Shown here in pieces: positions 52,831 to 61,654 of a stretch of DNA of 64,000 nt. The notes below the pieces were generated by a model. The model worked only from the letters and a program-made list of their open reading frames with translations. It searched no databases and was not told where the DNA came from. The translations under genes were made by a program, and so were the position numbers. The DNA is from CAYWXV01 sp964462535 (GTDB lineage: Bacteria > Bacteroidota > Ignavibacteria > OLB7), in the NCBI GenBank assembly GCA_964462535.1, contig CAYWXV010000013.1, forward strand, positions 17,974-81,973, read 5' to 3'. Position 1 is the first letter of the stretch; every line of letters starts with the position of its first letter.

Positions 52831-53607
52831 ATGCGACAGCTCGCGGCTATAGTCCTGGTCGCCGCCATTCACCTGGAGGCGACGTTCGGGCAGGGATACG
52901 ATGGGACGATGCTCCGTTTCGGATTGGGTGTTGATCATCAGCAGGTGTATGACCGCCTTGTATCTCCCGTGCGCAGCGCCGGATTCGTTACGGCGCTCGA
53001 CCTGGGCGCAGAACTCCACACCGGATCATCCATTCACGAGGTTTCGCTCGACTGTTCCGTTGGTGAAATCTCGAACCGATATGGTCTTCCGGCATTTGGT
53101 GCCGGGATACATCTCGGTTACGAGTATCGCTACACATTGCCATCCACCCTCGGGTCCGGGTGGGCTCTCGACCTGGGAGGCCGACTGGCGTGGAACACCA
53201 CCGTCCACTTTCATCGCATTCTGGACGAGGCCCATCTCTATTGGTTGACCGCAACGGAGCTTGGACCCAGAGCTACCTCGAGATGGCGGTCTGGCGAAGC
53301 CGGGGAATTCTCTATTCGCCTCGGGCTACCGGCGCTGGCGCTTGTCTCGCGGCCACCTGCGCAGCGTTACTACAACAACGATCAGCCGAACCCCGGTGAC
53401 GTCCTCGATCTTGTGCATAGTGACCTGTCAGTGCAGGGTCCCCCTGATTACCTGGGGCTTGATGTCGATGCCGAATACTCATTTGACATTTCTACTCGGT
53501 TGAGCGAATCGCTGCGATATCGCGGGTCATATCGACGAAGCGACACTCCAATGGTAGGTGAGTACCTGTCGCACTCGTTCGTGATCTTCATCAGATACCG
53601 GTTGTAG
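52831..53607 (+). CDS. Outer-membrane beta-barrel-like protein
   Basis: A 258-residue protein; GGAGG six bases before the ATG at 52831 decides the start. A signal peptide (QLAAIVLVAAIHLEATFGQG) is followed by alternating strands rich in Gly, Tyr and Leu, and the chain ends in FIRYRL. Probably a small outer-membrane barrel. Six bases separate it from the serine hydrolase gene, so the two form an operon. Family not recognised. Confidence 0.68.
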   Translation: MRQLAAIVLVAAIHLEATFGQGYDGTMLRFGLGVDHQQVYDRLVSPVRSAGFVTALDLGAELHTGSSIHEVSLDCSVGEISNRYGLPAFGAGIHLGYEYRYTLPSTLGSGWALDLGGRLAWNTTVHFHRILDEAHLYWLTATELGPRATSRWRSGEAGEFSIRLGLPALALVSRPPAQRYYNNDQPNPGDVLDLVHSDLSVQGPPDYLGLDVDAEYSFDISTRLSESLRYRGSYRRSDTPMVGEYLSHSFVIFIRYRL

Positions 53608-53613
53608 GAGGGC

Positions 53614-54708
53614 TTGGCGATGATCGAGAACAAGAGCCTGGGCGTGAGCGGAAGCGCACTTCTCGCAGCAATTCTGCTGGGCGGCTGCATCGCCGACCCG
53701 GAATTGAAGCTCACCAACGAGCACGTCCCCGTCGTCAGATCCGACGGATGGATCGTTTCCACACCCGAATCGGAGGGGATGAATGGTGTGCTCGTCGACA
53801 AGGCGTACGACCTTTTCTTCTCCAACGACCGATATCGAACCGCGATCAGCCTGCTCGTGGTGCGAAACGGAAAGCTGGTTGGAGAGGGCTACTGTCAGAA
53901 TCGTAACGACATCGATGTCAAGCGCAACATCAAATCATGCACGAAGTCATTTACGTCGTTGCTCACGGGTATCGCGCTCGACCGCGGGATGATACGCGCT
54001 CTTGATGATCGATTATCGGACTATCTTCCCGAATTCTTTGAGGCAAATTCGAAGAAGGCTTCGATCACGATCGCTCAGGCGTTGACCATGCGTACGGGGT
54101 TGCCCTACAACAACGACGAGGACAACGAGGATCTCCTCGTGGATCCGCCAGAGTCGAGTTTGAGATATGTTCTTTCGGGTGACTTGGAATATGATCCCGG
54201 AGAACGCTTTCATTATTCAGATGCACCTCCGCATCTTGTTGGGGCAGTGATTGCGCGTCAGGCGGGAACTTCGCTCGACGCGTTCGCCGATTCAACGCTT
54301 TTCAAGCCCTTGGGAATCACAGATTACCTTTGGGAAAAACACAGAGACGGATTGTGTTACGGCGCGTTTGGCATTTATATGAAGCCGCGTGACATTGCAA
54401 AGATCGGCCAGATGGTTCTTCAGGAAGGGCAATGGGAAGGCCAGCAGATTGTTCCGGCGAGTTGGATACAAGAGGAAATGCAGGTGCGAGCATACGGCGC
54501 GATCGGTCCCTACGGATATTACTGGTGGATTCGACCGGACTTCAGCGCCTTCACAATGGAGGGGCACGGCGGCAATTTTGTCTATGTGATTCCGGATAAA
54601 CGGCTTGTTATCGTCTTCACAGCGAACCCTTTTGTTCAAGGATCGATTGCAATCACCACGAGTGAGTTTGAGGATATTGTCGAGCATCTCGTTTCTTCTG
54701 TCAACTGA
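53614..54708 (+). CDS. Beta-lactamase-fold serine hydrolase lipoprotein
   Basis: A 364-residue protein with lipobox LGGC (Cys25). It is of the class C beta-lactamase/penicillin-binding type: SCTK (Ser108, Lys111), YSD at 201-203 in place of YxN, and GHGG near the C-terminus. Such proteins are mostly esterases, D-amino-acid peptidases or amidases rather than true beta-lactamases. It lies between an outer-membrane protein gene and an LD-carboxypeptidase gene, three bases upstream of the latter, so a role in muropeptide or peptide processing is inferred. Confidence 0.88.
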   Translation: MAMIENKSLGVSGSALLAAILLGGCIADPELKLTNEHVPVVRSDGWIVSTPESEGMNGVLVDKAYDLFFSNDRYRTAISLLVVRNGKLVGEGYCQNRNDIDVKRNIKSCTKSFTSLLTGIALDRGMIRALDDRLSDYLPEFFEANSKKASITIAQALTMRTGLPYNNDEDNEDLLVDPPESSLRYVLSGDLEYDPGERFHYSDAPPHLVGAVIARQAGTSLDAFADSTLFKPLGITDYLWEKHRDGLCYGAFGIYMKPRDIAKIGQMVLQEGQWEGQQIVPASWIQEEMQVRAYGAIGPYGYYWWIRPDFSAFTMEGHGGNFVYVIPDKRLVIVFTANPFVQGSIAITTSEFEDIVEHLVSSVN

Positions 54709-54711
54709 ATC

Positions 54712-55788
54712 ATGATCAAACCACATGCCCTTTCAAAGGGAGACCGCGTAGCGTCCATTTCGCTTTCATGGGGGGGGCCGGCAACCGTACCAGCTCGATA
54801 TCTGGCTGGGAAGAATGAGTTGGAAAAGGTGTACGGCATTGAAATCGTGGAGGCGCCGCACGCCCTTCGCGATGCTGACTGGCTTCGCGCAAACCCACGT
54901 GCCCGGGCCGACGATCTCCATTGGGCGCTGACCGACCCCTCAATCGCCGGTGTTATCTCCACAATTGGTGGCGAAGAGAGTATTCGTCTCCTGCCGTTCC
55001 TTGATCTCCACGTGATTCGGAATCACCCGAAGGTCTTCATGGGCTTCTCGGATACGACCGTAACGCACTTCGCATTTCTTGCCGCCGGCGTGGTGACCTT
55101 TTACGGGCCATCGATCCTGACAGCCTTCGGAGAGGGGGGAGGTACGTTGCCGTATACGAGGGACTCGGTTATGCGGACACTCTTCTCGTCCAACCCGCTT
55201 GGCGTCGTTGAGCCGAGCAATGAGGGATGGACTACCGAGTTTCTGGACTGGGCGGACCCCGCCTCATTCTCACGCCCGCGCCGGCTCCTTCCGACCAACG
55301 GATGGAGATACGTGCAGGGGTCGGGCAGTGTGGAGGGGAGGTTGGTCGGAGGCTGTATTGAGGTAATGGACTGGCTGCGAGGGACGTCAGTTTGGCCGTC
55401 GGACGCGCTCTGGGATGGCGCGCTCCTCTGCATTGAAACCTCCGAGGAGGTCCCCGGCCCGAACGAGGTTGCAAGAATGCTCAGGTCGATGGGCGCACTA
55501 GGCGTGATTGATCGGATCGCTGCTATCCTGGTGGGGCGGCCGTGCAAAATGCTGCGCTCGGATGCCGTCGCAAGCTTTGATCACGAAGCGTGGGAAAGAT
55601 GGGTGGGCGAGTACGACGAAGCCATTCTCATGGTCGTCCGCGATGAACTTGGTCGAAATGATATTCCGATCGTCACCAACATGGATTTTGGTCACACGGA
55701 TCCGTTCTTTGTACTCCCGCTCGGAGTGACGGGGAGGGTAGATGTTGACCAGCGTCGCTTCTCAATTATTGAGGCGTGCGTGTCATAG
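54712..55788 (+). CDS. S66 LD-carboxypeptidase / MccF-like
   Basis: A 358-residue cytoplasmic peptidase. The catalytic Ser lies in MGFSDTT, the Glu in CIETSEE and the His in MDFGHTDP, the S66 triad. Overall length and the LSKGDRVASISLSWGGP opening resemble the MccF (microcin C immunity) branch as much as LdcA of murein recycling. Its pairing with a surface serine hydrolase suggests uptake and breakdown of wall-derived or toxic peptides. Confidence 0.88.
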   Translation: MIKPHALSKGDRVASISLSWGGPATVPARYLAGKNELEKVYGIEIVEAPHALRDADWLRANPRARADDLHWALTDPSIAGVISTIGGEESIRLLPFLDLHVIRNHPKVFMGFSDTTVTHFAFLAAGVVTFYGPSILTAFGEGGGTLPYTRDSVMRTLFSSNPLGVVEPSNEGWTTEFLDWADPASFSRPRRLLPTNGWRYVQGSGSVEGRLVGGCIEVMDWLRGTSVWPSDALWDGALLCIETSEEVPGPNEVARMLRSMGALGVIDRIAAILVGRPCKMLRSDAVASFDHEAWERWVGEYDEAILMVVRDELGRNDIPIVTNMDFGHTDPFFVLPLGVTGRVDVDQRRFSIIEACVS

Positions 55789-55954
55789 CGATCACCGTTT
55801 CTCGCTTAGGCAGTTTTCATGTCTTGGAAATAATCATCACCCGTCAGGCAATTATTACGTGAATGGTCATTCTTCATCCTCGCAAGAGGAATGGAGCCCT
55901 CCCGGTCTGTATCTCCCACTACAGCGCACGCAACACACCACAGGTTCCGTGTAG

Positions 55955-56560
55955 TTGGTAGCGGCAGAGCAAGGGCTCTCCGCTGACGTACGCGCCGATT
56001 CGATCGAGCGCGCAGTTCATCATCTATCCTACACGGCGCACACCATTCGCATCCTCGCCTTCCTAATGATCTCGATGTTCCTGATTGCAGGAACGGCCTC
56101 CTTCACCGCATGTGCCGACGACGATGGGGCCACGAATCCCCCCGCAGAATTCATTGCCGGGGATGCCGACTTTGCCGGCTATGCTGGGTGGACCAAGGTC
56201 TCGGGGCCAATAAGCGACCCGGACCCAGGTGGACTGCTGAACGGAGGTGCACATGAGGGAACGAATCCTGTCATGTCACGCGCGATCTATGTCAGTAATG
56301 GCTCGGCGTCGCGAAGCAACGGCCAGTTTGCGAATGGGACCATCTTCCTCAAAACGATGAGCGACTCCAGCGGGAGGGTGCTCGGCATTGCGGCGATGGC
56401 AAAGCGGGGTGGAAGCTTCAACGCGTCGAACAAGGGTTGGGAGTGGTTTCTGGTCAACGCGGACGGAACGATTGCGTCGCGTTCCGATACACTAATGGGA
56501 GGCATCTGCAATACCTGTCATGTCGCGAGTACGCTTGGGGACTTCGTCTTCACACGGTAG
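55955..56560 (+). CDS. Cytochrome P460-like lipoprotein (copy 1)
   Basis: About 160-200 residues with one haem site, CNTCH, near the C-terminus and the P460-type strand KGWEWFL. The N-terminus has a membrane segment and lipobox FTAC. The frame's first start is TTG at 55955; the first ATG (56066) would leave a signal peptide without a basic n-region, so the upstream start is kept but is uncertain. It is about half identical to the next gene in the mature part (NPPAEF, DADFA, AMAKRGGSFNA). Probably a periplasmic or outer-membrane electron carrier or a haem enzyme. Confidence 0.75.
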   Translation: MVAAEQGLSADVRADSIERAVHHLSYTAHTIRILAFLMISMFLIAGTASFTACADDDGATNPPAEFIAGDADFAGYAGWTKVSGPISDPDPGGLLNGGAHEGTNPVMSRAIYVSNGSASRSNGQFANGTIFLKTMSDSSGRVLGIAAMAKRGGSFNASNKGWEWFLVNADGTIASRSDTLMGGICNTCHVASTLGDFVFTR

Positions 56561-56613
56561 CTACGATGGGCGTCCTGATGCGTACCCACAAGGGGACAAC
56601 ACGCTTGGAGCTC

Positions 56614-56651
56614 AGTCTCACGCGCCGACGACAGCGTCGGCGCGTGAGACT
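56614..56651 (+). terminator. Perfect 16-bp hairpin
   Basis: AGTCTCACGCGCCGAC and GTCGGCGCGTGAGACT with loop GACAGC, 53 bases after the first P460 gene. There is no T tract, so it may cause termination, act as an mRNA stability stem, or stop RNA decay between the two duplicate genes. Confidence 0.55.
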
Positions 56652-56840
56652 ATTCACCGGACGTGGCCGTTGTTCCCGTCCGCTTGTCGAGAGATGCGGG
56701 CTGCATAAATGGCGTGCATATGCGAATGGGATTCTTCATCTTCATGTAAATAGTCGTCGAAACAAGAAATTTTCGATAGGGGTGTTACCTTTGGCTTCAC
56801 ATCGTGGTCTTGTAAGACGACAATCCATCAGTAACCAGAC

Positions 56841-57362
56841 ATGAAGACTATGCGCTACCGCTTGCTCCTGCCGGTCCTTGGTGCTCTCCTTGCGCTGCCC
56901 GTTGTAATCACCGGTTGTTCGGATGATGAAGGAACAACGAACCCCCCTGCCGAGTTCACCGCGACGGATGCGGACTTCGCATCATACGCGTCATGGACCC
57001 GCGTCGCCGGTCCAATCATCGGACCCGACCCCTCCGGACTCGAAGGGAATGCTCATCTGGGCAACGATTCTACAAAGAAGCGCGAGGTGTTCGTGAACAA
57101 CGCGTCCGCGACGCGTGGATCGAACAATCAGTGGCCAAACGGCACAATCTTCGCCAAGCGGATCAGTGATACCTCCGGAACGCCTCTTTTTACGATCGCG
57201 ATGGCGAAGCGGGGGGGGAGTTTCAACGCGAAGCACAAAGGATGGGAGTGGTTCCTGATCAATCCCACAACTGGCGCCATACAGCAGCGTGGTGATTCGC
57301 TGGTGGGTGGGTGCAACGGATGTCATGAGTTTGCCACAAACGACTATGTCTTCTCCAAGTAG
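56841..57362 (+). CDS. Cytochrome P460-like lipoprotein (copy 2)
   Basis: A 173-residue paralogue of the previous gene with a clean lipoprotein signal peptide (LLPVLGALLALPVVITGC), the same KGWEWFL strand and a haem site CNGCH near the end. Family members bind a c-type haem with an extra Lys cross-link in P460 enzymes that oxidise hydroxylamine; the cross-link residue cannot be assigned by eye. Its end overlaps the start of the Rieske gene by 17 bases. Confidence 0.82.
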   Translation: MKTMRYRLLLPVLGALLALPVVITGCSDDEGTTNPPAEFTATDADFASYASWTRVAGPIIGPDPSGLEGNAHLGNDSTKKREVFVNNASATRGSNNQWPNGTIFAKRISDTSGTPLFTIAMAKRGGSFNAKHKGWEWFLINPTTGAIQQRGDSLVGGCNGCHEFATNDYVFSK

Positions 57363-57858
57363 AGAGAATAATTCATGCGAACGATCTCCGCGTAATGGTC
57401 GCGGAGATCGTTCAGAGCCAGTCGACGACAGCAGACGCGAAGTCCTTCGCACGCTGTCGGGGACCTTGGGTGTCATTAGCATAGTCGGAGTCATCCCGGC
57501 AATGAGCGGATGCGAGATCTCTCGCGTTAACAACGTCGGTGGGGGTGATCTGGCAGTGGACACCTCAACGCTTGCTCAGGACAACGATGCGCTGGTTACG
57601 AAAGACAACGGACCGGACGGTGCGCCGATTCTGATCGTTCGAGTGTCGGCTGATTCGTTCAGAGCCCTCTCGATGAGATGCACACATCTGGGGTGTACTG
57701 TTGGCGCGCCTTCAAACGATCGACTTGTGTGTCCGTGCCACGGCTCGGTCTATGCCCTCGACGGAAGTGTGATCGCCAGCCCCGCAACGCAGGCACTCCA
57801 TCTCTATCAGTCCACGTTCGACCCGTCCAGCAAGATCCTAACGGTGCATCTCTCATGA
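57346..57858 (+). CDS. Tat-exported Rieske [2Fe-2S] protein
   Basis: A 170-residue protein from the ATG at 57346. It has a Tat-like signal (SRREVLRTL, then a hydrophobic stretch GVISIVGVIPAMSGC that also ends in a lipobox). The Rieske cluster ligands are CTHLGC and CPCHGS, each giving one Cys and one His. No cytochrome b gene follows, so it is not an ordinary bc complex subunit; it more likely passes electrons among the neighbouring cytochromes. Its stop overlaps the next start (ATGA). Confidence 0.9.
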   Translation: MSSPSRENNSCERSPRNGRGDRSEPVDDSRREVLRTLSGTLGVISIVGVIPAMSGCEISRVNNVGGGDLAVDTSTLAQDNDALVTKDNGPDGAPILIVRVSADSFRALSMRCTHLGCTVGAPSNDRLVCPCHGSVYALDGSVIASPATQALHLYQSTFDPSSKILTVHLS

Positions 57859-59012
57859 TGAAGCGTCAACATCGACCGTCTATGCAAATGCCGGGGTGGC
57901 GGGCTTGTCTTCTCCTTATCACACTGGCGTTGTCAACGTCCAAGGCGAGCGCGCTCCCGCGATTCGCACTCCTTTCGGGGGCACGATGCTCTGGATGCCA
58001 CGTGAACATTCAGGGGGGAGGTCCCAGAAACGAACTGGGTTGGAGCACAATGAACGCAGTCGGCGCGTGGACGTACGACGAGCTTGGAATGGAATTCATG
58101 ACGGCAGAGACGAACCTCTTCGCCGACGGTCTCTACTGGTTCGGTCTGGACACCCGGCTTCAGATGGCGAAGCTCGGTCGTCCACCGGAAGACAAACGGA
58201 AGATCATTCCAATGCAGTTCGCTCCATCCGTTTCGGTTGCGCCCACTGATTGGCTGACGATGTATGGTCAGTACAACACTGGTCCCCTCCGGTATCCTGG
58301 CCAGACTCGATATGAGGCGGCCGCGATCATACAGCCCGACTTTCTTCTTCCTTCGTTGAAGGTCGGCCACTTCCAGCCAACAACGGGTCTGCGGTGGGAT
58401 GATCACACACTCTTCGTGCGACGCGACCCGGCTGGTGGTGGCAGCCCAGTCATAGCACCGAACTACGCCGAGTACGGAGCTGAACTCTGGTACGAAGGTG
58501 ACGCGCTCGTCAGCGCCACAGCGGGTGTCTTTACGTCCAACAATCTTGCGCGCGCGAATCCCGGGACGGATTCATCGAAACCTGCGTTCTCGGCTCGGCT
58601 CATGCTCTGGCCCCAGTGGCTGGATGAGGGAATCAATGCAAACGTTGGCGCCTCCATCCTCACGAACAACGACTTCGAATTGGTCACGGCATTTGGCGGC
58701 GTGGGATTGGCCGATGTGGGAGGTATTGAGGGTGAGCTCGCAATGATCAGGAACGGCTCGGACCTCCGCGTCCGAAACTTCTCAATCAATGGCTACCTGC
58801 AACTCTGGACCTGGCTGATCGCCGAGGGTCGGATAGAGAAGGGGGAAGCGTTCCCCGCCGCGGATGCGACATCGTTGACGGCCACGTCATACGTTGGGGG
58901 GATCGAGTTCTTCCCGTTGCCGTATGTCGAGCTCCGTCCTGAGTATCGGTATCTGGACACGGAAGAATACACTCTGGCGCAGTACTCTCTTCAGCTCCAT
59001 CTCTTCTATTAG
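57855..59012 (+). CDS. Outer-membrane porin with N-terminal haem c (cytochrome-porin fusion)
   Basis: A 385-residue protein. A signal peptide (ACLLLITLALSTSKASA) is followed at once by LPRFALLSGARCSGCHVN, a single CXXCH haem site, and then by about 330 residues of barrel-like strands ending in YSLQLHLFY. This order (one haem c and then a porin) is that of Cyc2-type proteins, which carry electrons across the outer membrane in iron oxidisers; the resemblance is by layout, not by alignment. Neighbouring P460 and Rieske proteins would supply or accept electrons. Confidence 0.78.
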   Translation: MMKRQHRPSMQMPGWRACLLLITLALSTSKASALPRFALLSGARCSGCHVNIQGGGPRNELGWSTMNAVGAWTYDELGMEFMTAETNLFADGLYWFGLDTRLQMAKLGRPPEDKRKIIPMQFAPSVSVAPTDWLTMYGQYNTGPLRYPGQTRYEAAAIIQPDFLLPSLKVGHFQPTTGLRWDDHTLFVRRDPAGGGSPVIAPNYAEYGAELWYEGDALVSATAGVFTSNNLARANPGTDSSKPAFSARLMLWPQWLDEGINANVGASILTNNDFELVTAFGGVGLADVGGIEGELAMIRNGSDLRVRNFSINGYLQLWTWLIAEGRIEKGEAFPAADATSLTATSYVGGIEFFPLPYVELRPEYRYLDTEEYTLAQYSLQLHLFY

Positions 59013-59219
59013 GCAGCCATGGAAGTGGCTAGGGGGGAAAGGGGGATTGAGGATTGGAGCCCCGATAGTCGATGGGCCAGCTGAGAGGACTGTAAACGCA
59101 AGTTTCCAACAGGCCCACAGTCCGAGCGGCCCAGCAGCCGAGTGGCCCAGCAGCACAGCTAAACCTCACACGCACACACATGTCCGAGCGCAGATAATGC
59201 ATAACAACACTGGAGAATC

Positions 59220-59870
59220 ATGATGAATAATCTCGTGAAATCGATGTCGATCCTCGGGTTCCTCTTGATAAGCGCTGTGTCGCTGTCGGCGCAGGGGCTG
59301 TCGGTGCAGGCGTCGGGACAAAAGACCGTACGACTTAATGATGCGGTGGGAAAGAATCAGTTCTCGTGGATGAGCGATGCACCGCTCGAGAAGATCAGAG
59401 GGACAGCGGGCGGGGTCAGCGGCACGATCACGATGGATCCGAAAAACCTCTCGACCCTCAGGGGTACGATCTCGGCACAGGTCAATACGATGAAGAGCGG
59501 CAACAGCACTCGCGACGGACATCTCATGAGTTCGAACTGGCTGGACGCATCGAAGTATCCGACGATCACTTTCGTCATCACCTCCGTCTCGAACATTCGC
59601 ACCAGCGGAAATAGTGCGACCGGAACCGTCACGGGCAACTTCTCCTTGCACGGTGTGACCAAGAGACTGTCGTTCCCCTTCAATATCAAGTACGTCGATG
59701 AATCGGCGCAGACACGCTCGCGCGCCCCTGGAGATCTGGTGATGTTCAACGCGCAATTCGATATCACGCTGAAAGACTTCAACGTGTCAGGGGCCCGGGG
59801 TATGGTTGGAAGCAGGGTGGGTGAGACTATCAGTGTCTCGGCACAGCTTTTCGGCTCAACAGGTAGTTAG
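59220..59870 (+). CDS. YceI-family periplasmic lipid-binding protein
   Basis: A 216-residue protein with a signal peptide (SILGFLLISAVSLSAQ) and the YceI lipocalin-like barrel: FSWMSDAPLEKIRGTA, GTISAQVNTMKSGNSTRDGHLMSSNWLDASKYPTITF, GNFSLHGVTKRLSFPF and FNAQFDITLKDFNV. YceI proteins bind isoprenoids such as quinones, which would fit the redox genes upstream. It is separated from the cytochrome-porin gene by 207 bp and closed by a terminator. Confidence 0.93.
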   Translation: MMNNLVKSMSILGFLLISAVSLSAQGLSVQASGQKTVRLNDAVGKNQFSWMSDAPLEKIRGTAGGVSGTITMDPKNLSTLRGTISAQVNTMKSGNSTRDGHLMSSNWLDASKYPTITFVITSVSNIRTSGNSATGTVTGNFSLHGVTKRLSFPFNIKYVDESAQTRSRAPGDLVMFNAQFDITLKDFNVSGARGMVGSRVGETISVSAQLFGSTGS

Positions 59871-59888
59871 GGAGAGGTCCCTATCGTT

Positions 59889-59943
59889 CGGTCACTCTGC
59901 GGTGGGACCCCGTACGCAAACCCTCCACATCGCAGAGTGACCG
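59889..59943 (+). other. Long-stem hairpin after YceI gene
   Basis: CGGTCACTCTGCG and CGCAGAGTGACCG pair perfectly over 13 bp, extended by GTGG / CCAC, with an apical loop of about 19 bases. There is no T tract. It may protect the mRNA 3' end. Confidence 0.6.
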
Positions 59944-59958
59944 GACTCAATTTCGCGG

Positions 59959-60016
59959 CCTCCACTGTCAACAGGTTTCGTCGGATGAACGAAGCAAGCC
60001 GACGGTGGAGGTTTTT
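59959..60016 (+). terminator. Intrinsic terminator of YceI gene
   Basis: CCTCCACTGTC pairs with GACGGTGGAGG (11 bp with one G-T pair) and is followed by TTTTT. The 31-base loop contains a smaller TTCGT / ACGAA stem. Confidence 0.75.
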
Positions 60017-60221
60017 CGTGGTGTGCCGCCGTGAAAACGTCCGTGCGGATGGTCCGGTGCCCGGCGACGGACATCTGGGCCCTTGGTCGGTACACACTTC
60101 AGCGCCAACGATATCGACCGAGGATGCGGGAATCCGTGGAAGGTTACGATCGTCGGTGAGTATTCATTCTATGACAACAATCGCTCATTATGTTCAGGCT
60201 GGCGAGCTCCGCATAGAATGC

Positions 60222-60734
60222 TTACGCGTCAGCAACAACCACACTGCACTCCACCTCAGGCGCGCCACGCAATGTTTGCAGCACGACGCAGTAGCGCTCG
60301 GTCAGCCGCAGAAGATTGATGATCTGATCTTCTGCCGCATCGGTGTCTAGCTGGAAGTAGAGACGGATCGAACGAAATCCCACCGGCGCCTCCTTGCTCA
60401 CACCAAGCGTTCCCCGGAAATCGAGATCTCCTTCCGATGTGATCACGCCGTCGCGCAATTCGATTCCGATGGCCGTCGCCACCGCGCAGAGTGTGACACC
60501 GGCGCACGCCACGAGCGCTTCCAGGAGCATGTCGCCGGAGCAGATCTGCACTCCCGTTCCACCCGTTGCGGGATGGAGTCCTGCCTCTGCGATTCGTTGT
60601 CCTGTCTCCACGTTGCAGCTCACACCTTCCCCAAGTCTACCCGTCGCCTTCAAGGTGATCAACGCCGCTTCAGGCTCGTTCCGATAGCGTTCCTTGAGTG
60701 GGGCCTGGAGTGCTTTAAGTTCCTCTGTGGTCAT
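60222..60734 (-). CDS. OsmC-family protein
   Basis: A 170-residue protein from the ATG at 60732-60734. Two cysteines typical of OsmC/Ohr relatives are present in LLEALVACAGVTLCAVATA and LTERYCVVLQTLR. It lies at the 3' end of a minus-strand sulfur gene cluster, 118 bp after the TauE/SafE gene. OsmC-like proteins are often paired with sulfur carriers or persulfide enzymes, so detoxifying peroxides or persulfides is a fair inference. Confidence 0.85.
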   Translation of the reverse strand: MTTEELKALQAPLKERYRNEPEAALITLKATGRLGEGVSCNVETGQRIAEAGLHPATGGTGVQICSGDMLLEALVACAGVTLCAVATAIGIELRDGVITSEGDLDFRGTLGVSKEAPVGFRSIRLYFQLDTDAAEDQIINLLRLTERYCVVLQTLRGAPEVECSVVVADA

Positions 60735-60852
60735 CGTGGCGATTGAGTTATGATGTTCAATTGGTTGTGCGGATCCCCCGACCTGGCATGCTAGTCTGCC
60801 CGTTGATAACGCCGCACAACTCAAACGGTCCCGCGGCCCATCCGCCCAGCCG

Positions 60853-61653
60853 CTATTGGCCTGCCAGCTTCTGTACCAGAATGGCAATGGCGACTACGAT
60901 GAGAAACCAGGCGAAGGCTCGCCGCAGGGACGTGGAGGAAATTCTGTGCGCGAGAAGACTGCCGCCGATGACGCCGACGATGGCGACTGCCGTGAAGACG
61001 AGTGAATAGAGGAGAAGAGGTGTGCCGCCGATCGACAGCCCTTCGATGTTGGAGCGAATCGCCGGCTTCAACCAGTAGCCGATGAATCCCGCGCCGGAGT
61101 TGATCGCGATCACCATCAGACTTGTTCCCGCTGCCTTCGACATCGGCATGTCGGCCATCAGCACAAGGGCCGGCACGATCATGAACCCGCCACCGACACC
61201 GACGAATCCAGTCATCACACCGACGAAGAGAGCAATTCCCAGCAGCTGGATCACGTCCCGCAGGTTCCGGATTCTATGATGCTCCCCCTCCGCGGTTTCC
61301 TTCCTTCCACGCATCATTAACATCGCCGCCACCAGCATGACGACTGCGAAGACGACGAGCTGAACAGTGCCGCTCACAAGACCGGCAAGAGCCGAGCCGC
61401 CGAACGCCCCTGCAGCTGAGCCGAGGGCGAAGAGGAGTCCCGATCGAATCTCGACTCTCCCGGCGCGGGCGTGGGGGATCACCCCCGCGGCGCTCACGAT
61501 TCCAACAACGCCCAGACTGACGGCTATTGCCGTCTTGGGATCGAGGCCGAGGACATAGACGAAGATCGGGACGGCCAGAATGCTCCCGCCCCCGCCAAGG
61601 AGACCGAGGGAGACACCTATGGCGAGGGCGAGTGCGAGACCTAGAAGAGGCAC
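60853..61653 (-). CDS. TauE/SafE-family membrane transporter
   Basis: A 266-residue protein with eight predicted helices and the two-half family pattern (LGLLGGGGSILAVPI; GFVGVGGGFMIVPAL). The GTG at 61651-61653 follows the persulfide dioxygenase stop by one base (TAACGTG), so the two are coupled and the earlier ATG is unlikely. In this setting it probably exports sulfite or thiosulfate made by the upstream enzyme. Confidence 0.9.
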   Translation of the reverse strand: MPLLGLALALAIGVSLGLLGGGGSILAVPIFVYVLGLDPKTAIAVSLGVVGIVSAAGVIPHARAGRVEIRSGLLFALGSAAGAFGGSALAGLVSGTVQLVVFAVVMLVAAMLMMRGRKETAEGEHHRIRNLRDVIQLLGIALFVGVMTGFVGVGGGFMIVPALVLMADMPMSKAAGTSLMVIAINSGAGFIGYWLKPAIRSNIEGLSIGGTPLLLYSLVFTAVAIVGVIGGSLLAHRISSTSLRRAFAWFLIVVAIAILVQKLAGQ

Positions 61654-61654
61654 G

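Larger units (their letters stand above)
59871..60221. other. Intergenic region with two hairpins
   Basis: 351 bp between convergent genes. It holds a long-stem hairpin (59889-59943) and a terminator (59959-60016). Nothing else is recognised; the rest of the plus-strand frame is not protein-like. Confidence 0.6.

Noticed and set aside
53614..54708. Second true beta-lactamase
   Set aside because: SxxK and HGG are present but YxN is YSD and the protein is a lipoprotein of the esterase/peptidase type; beta-lactam resistance is not supported.
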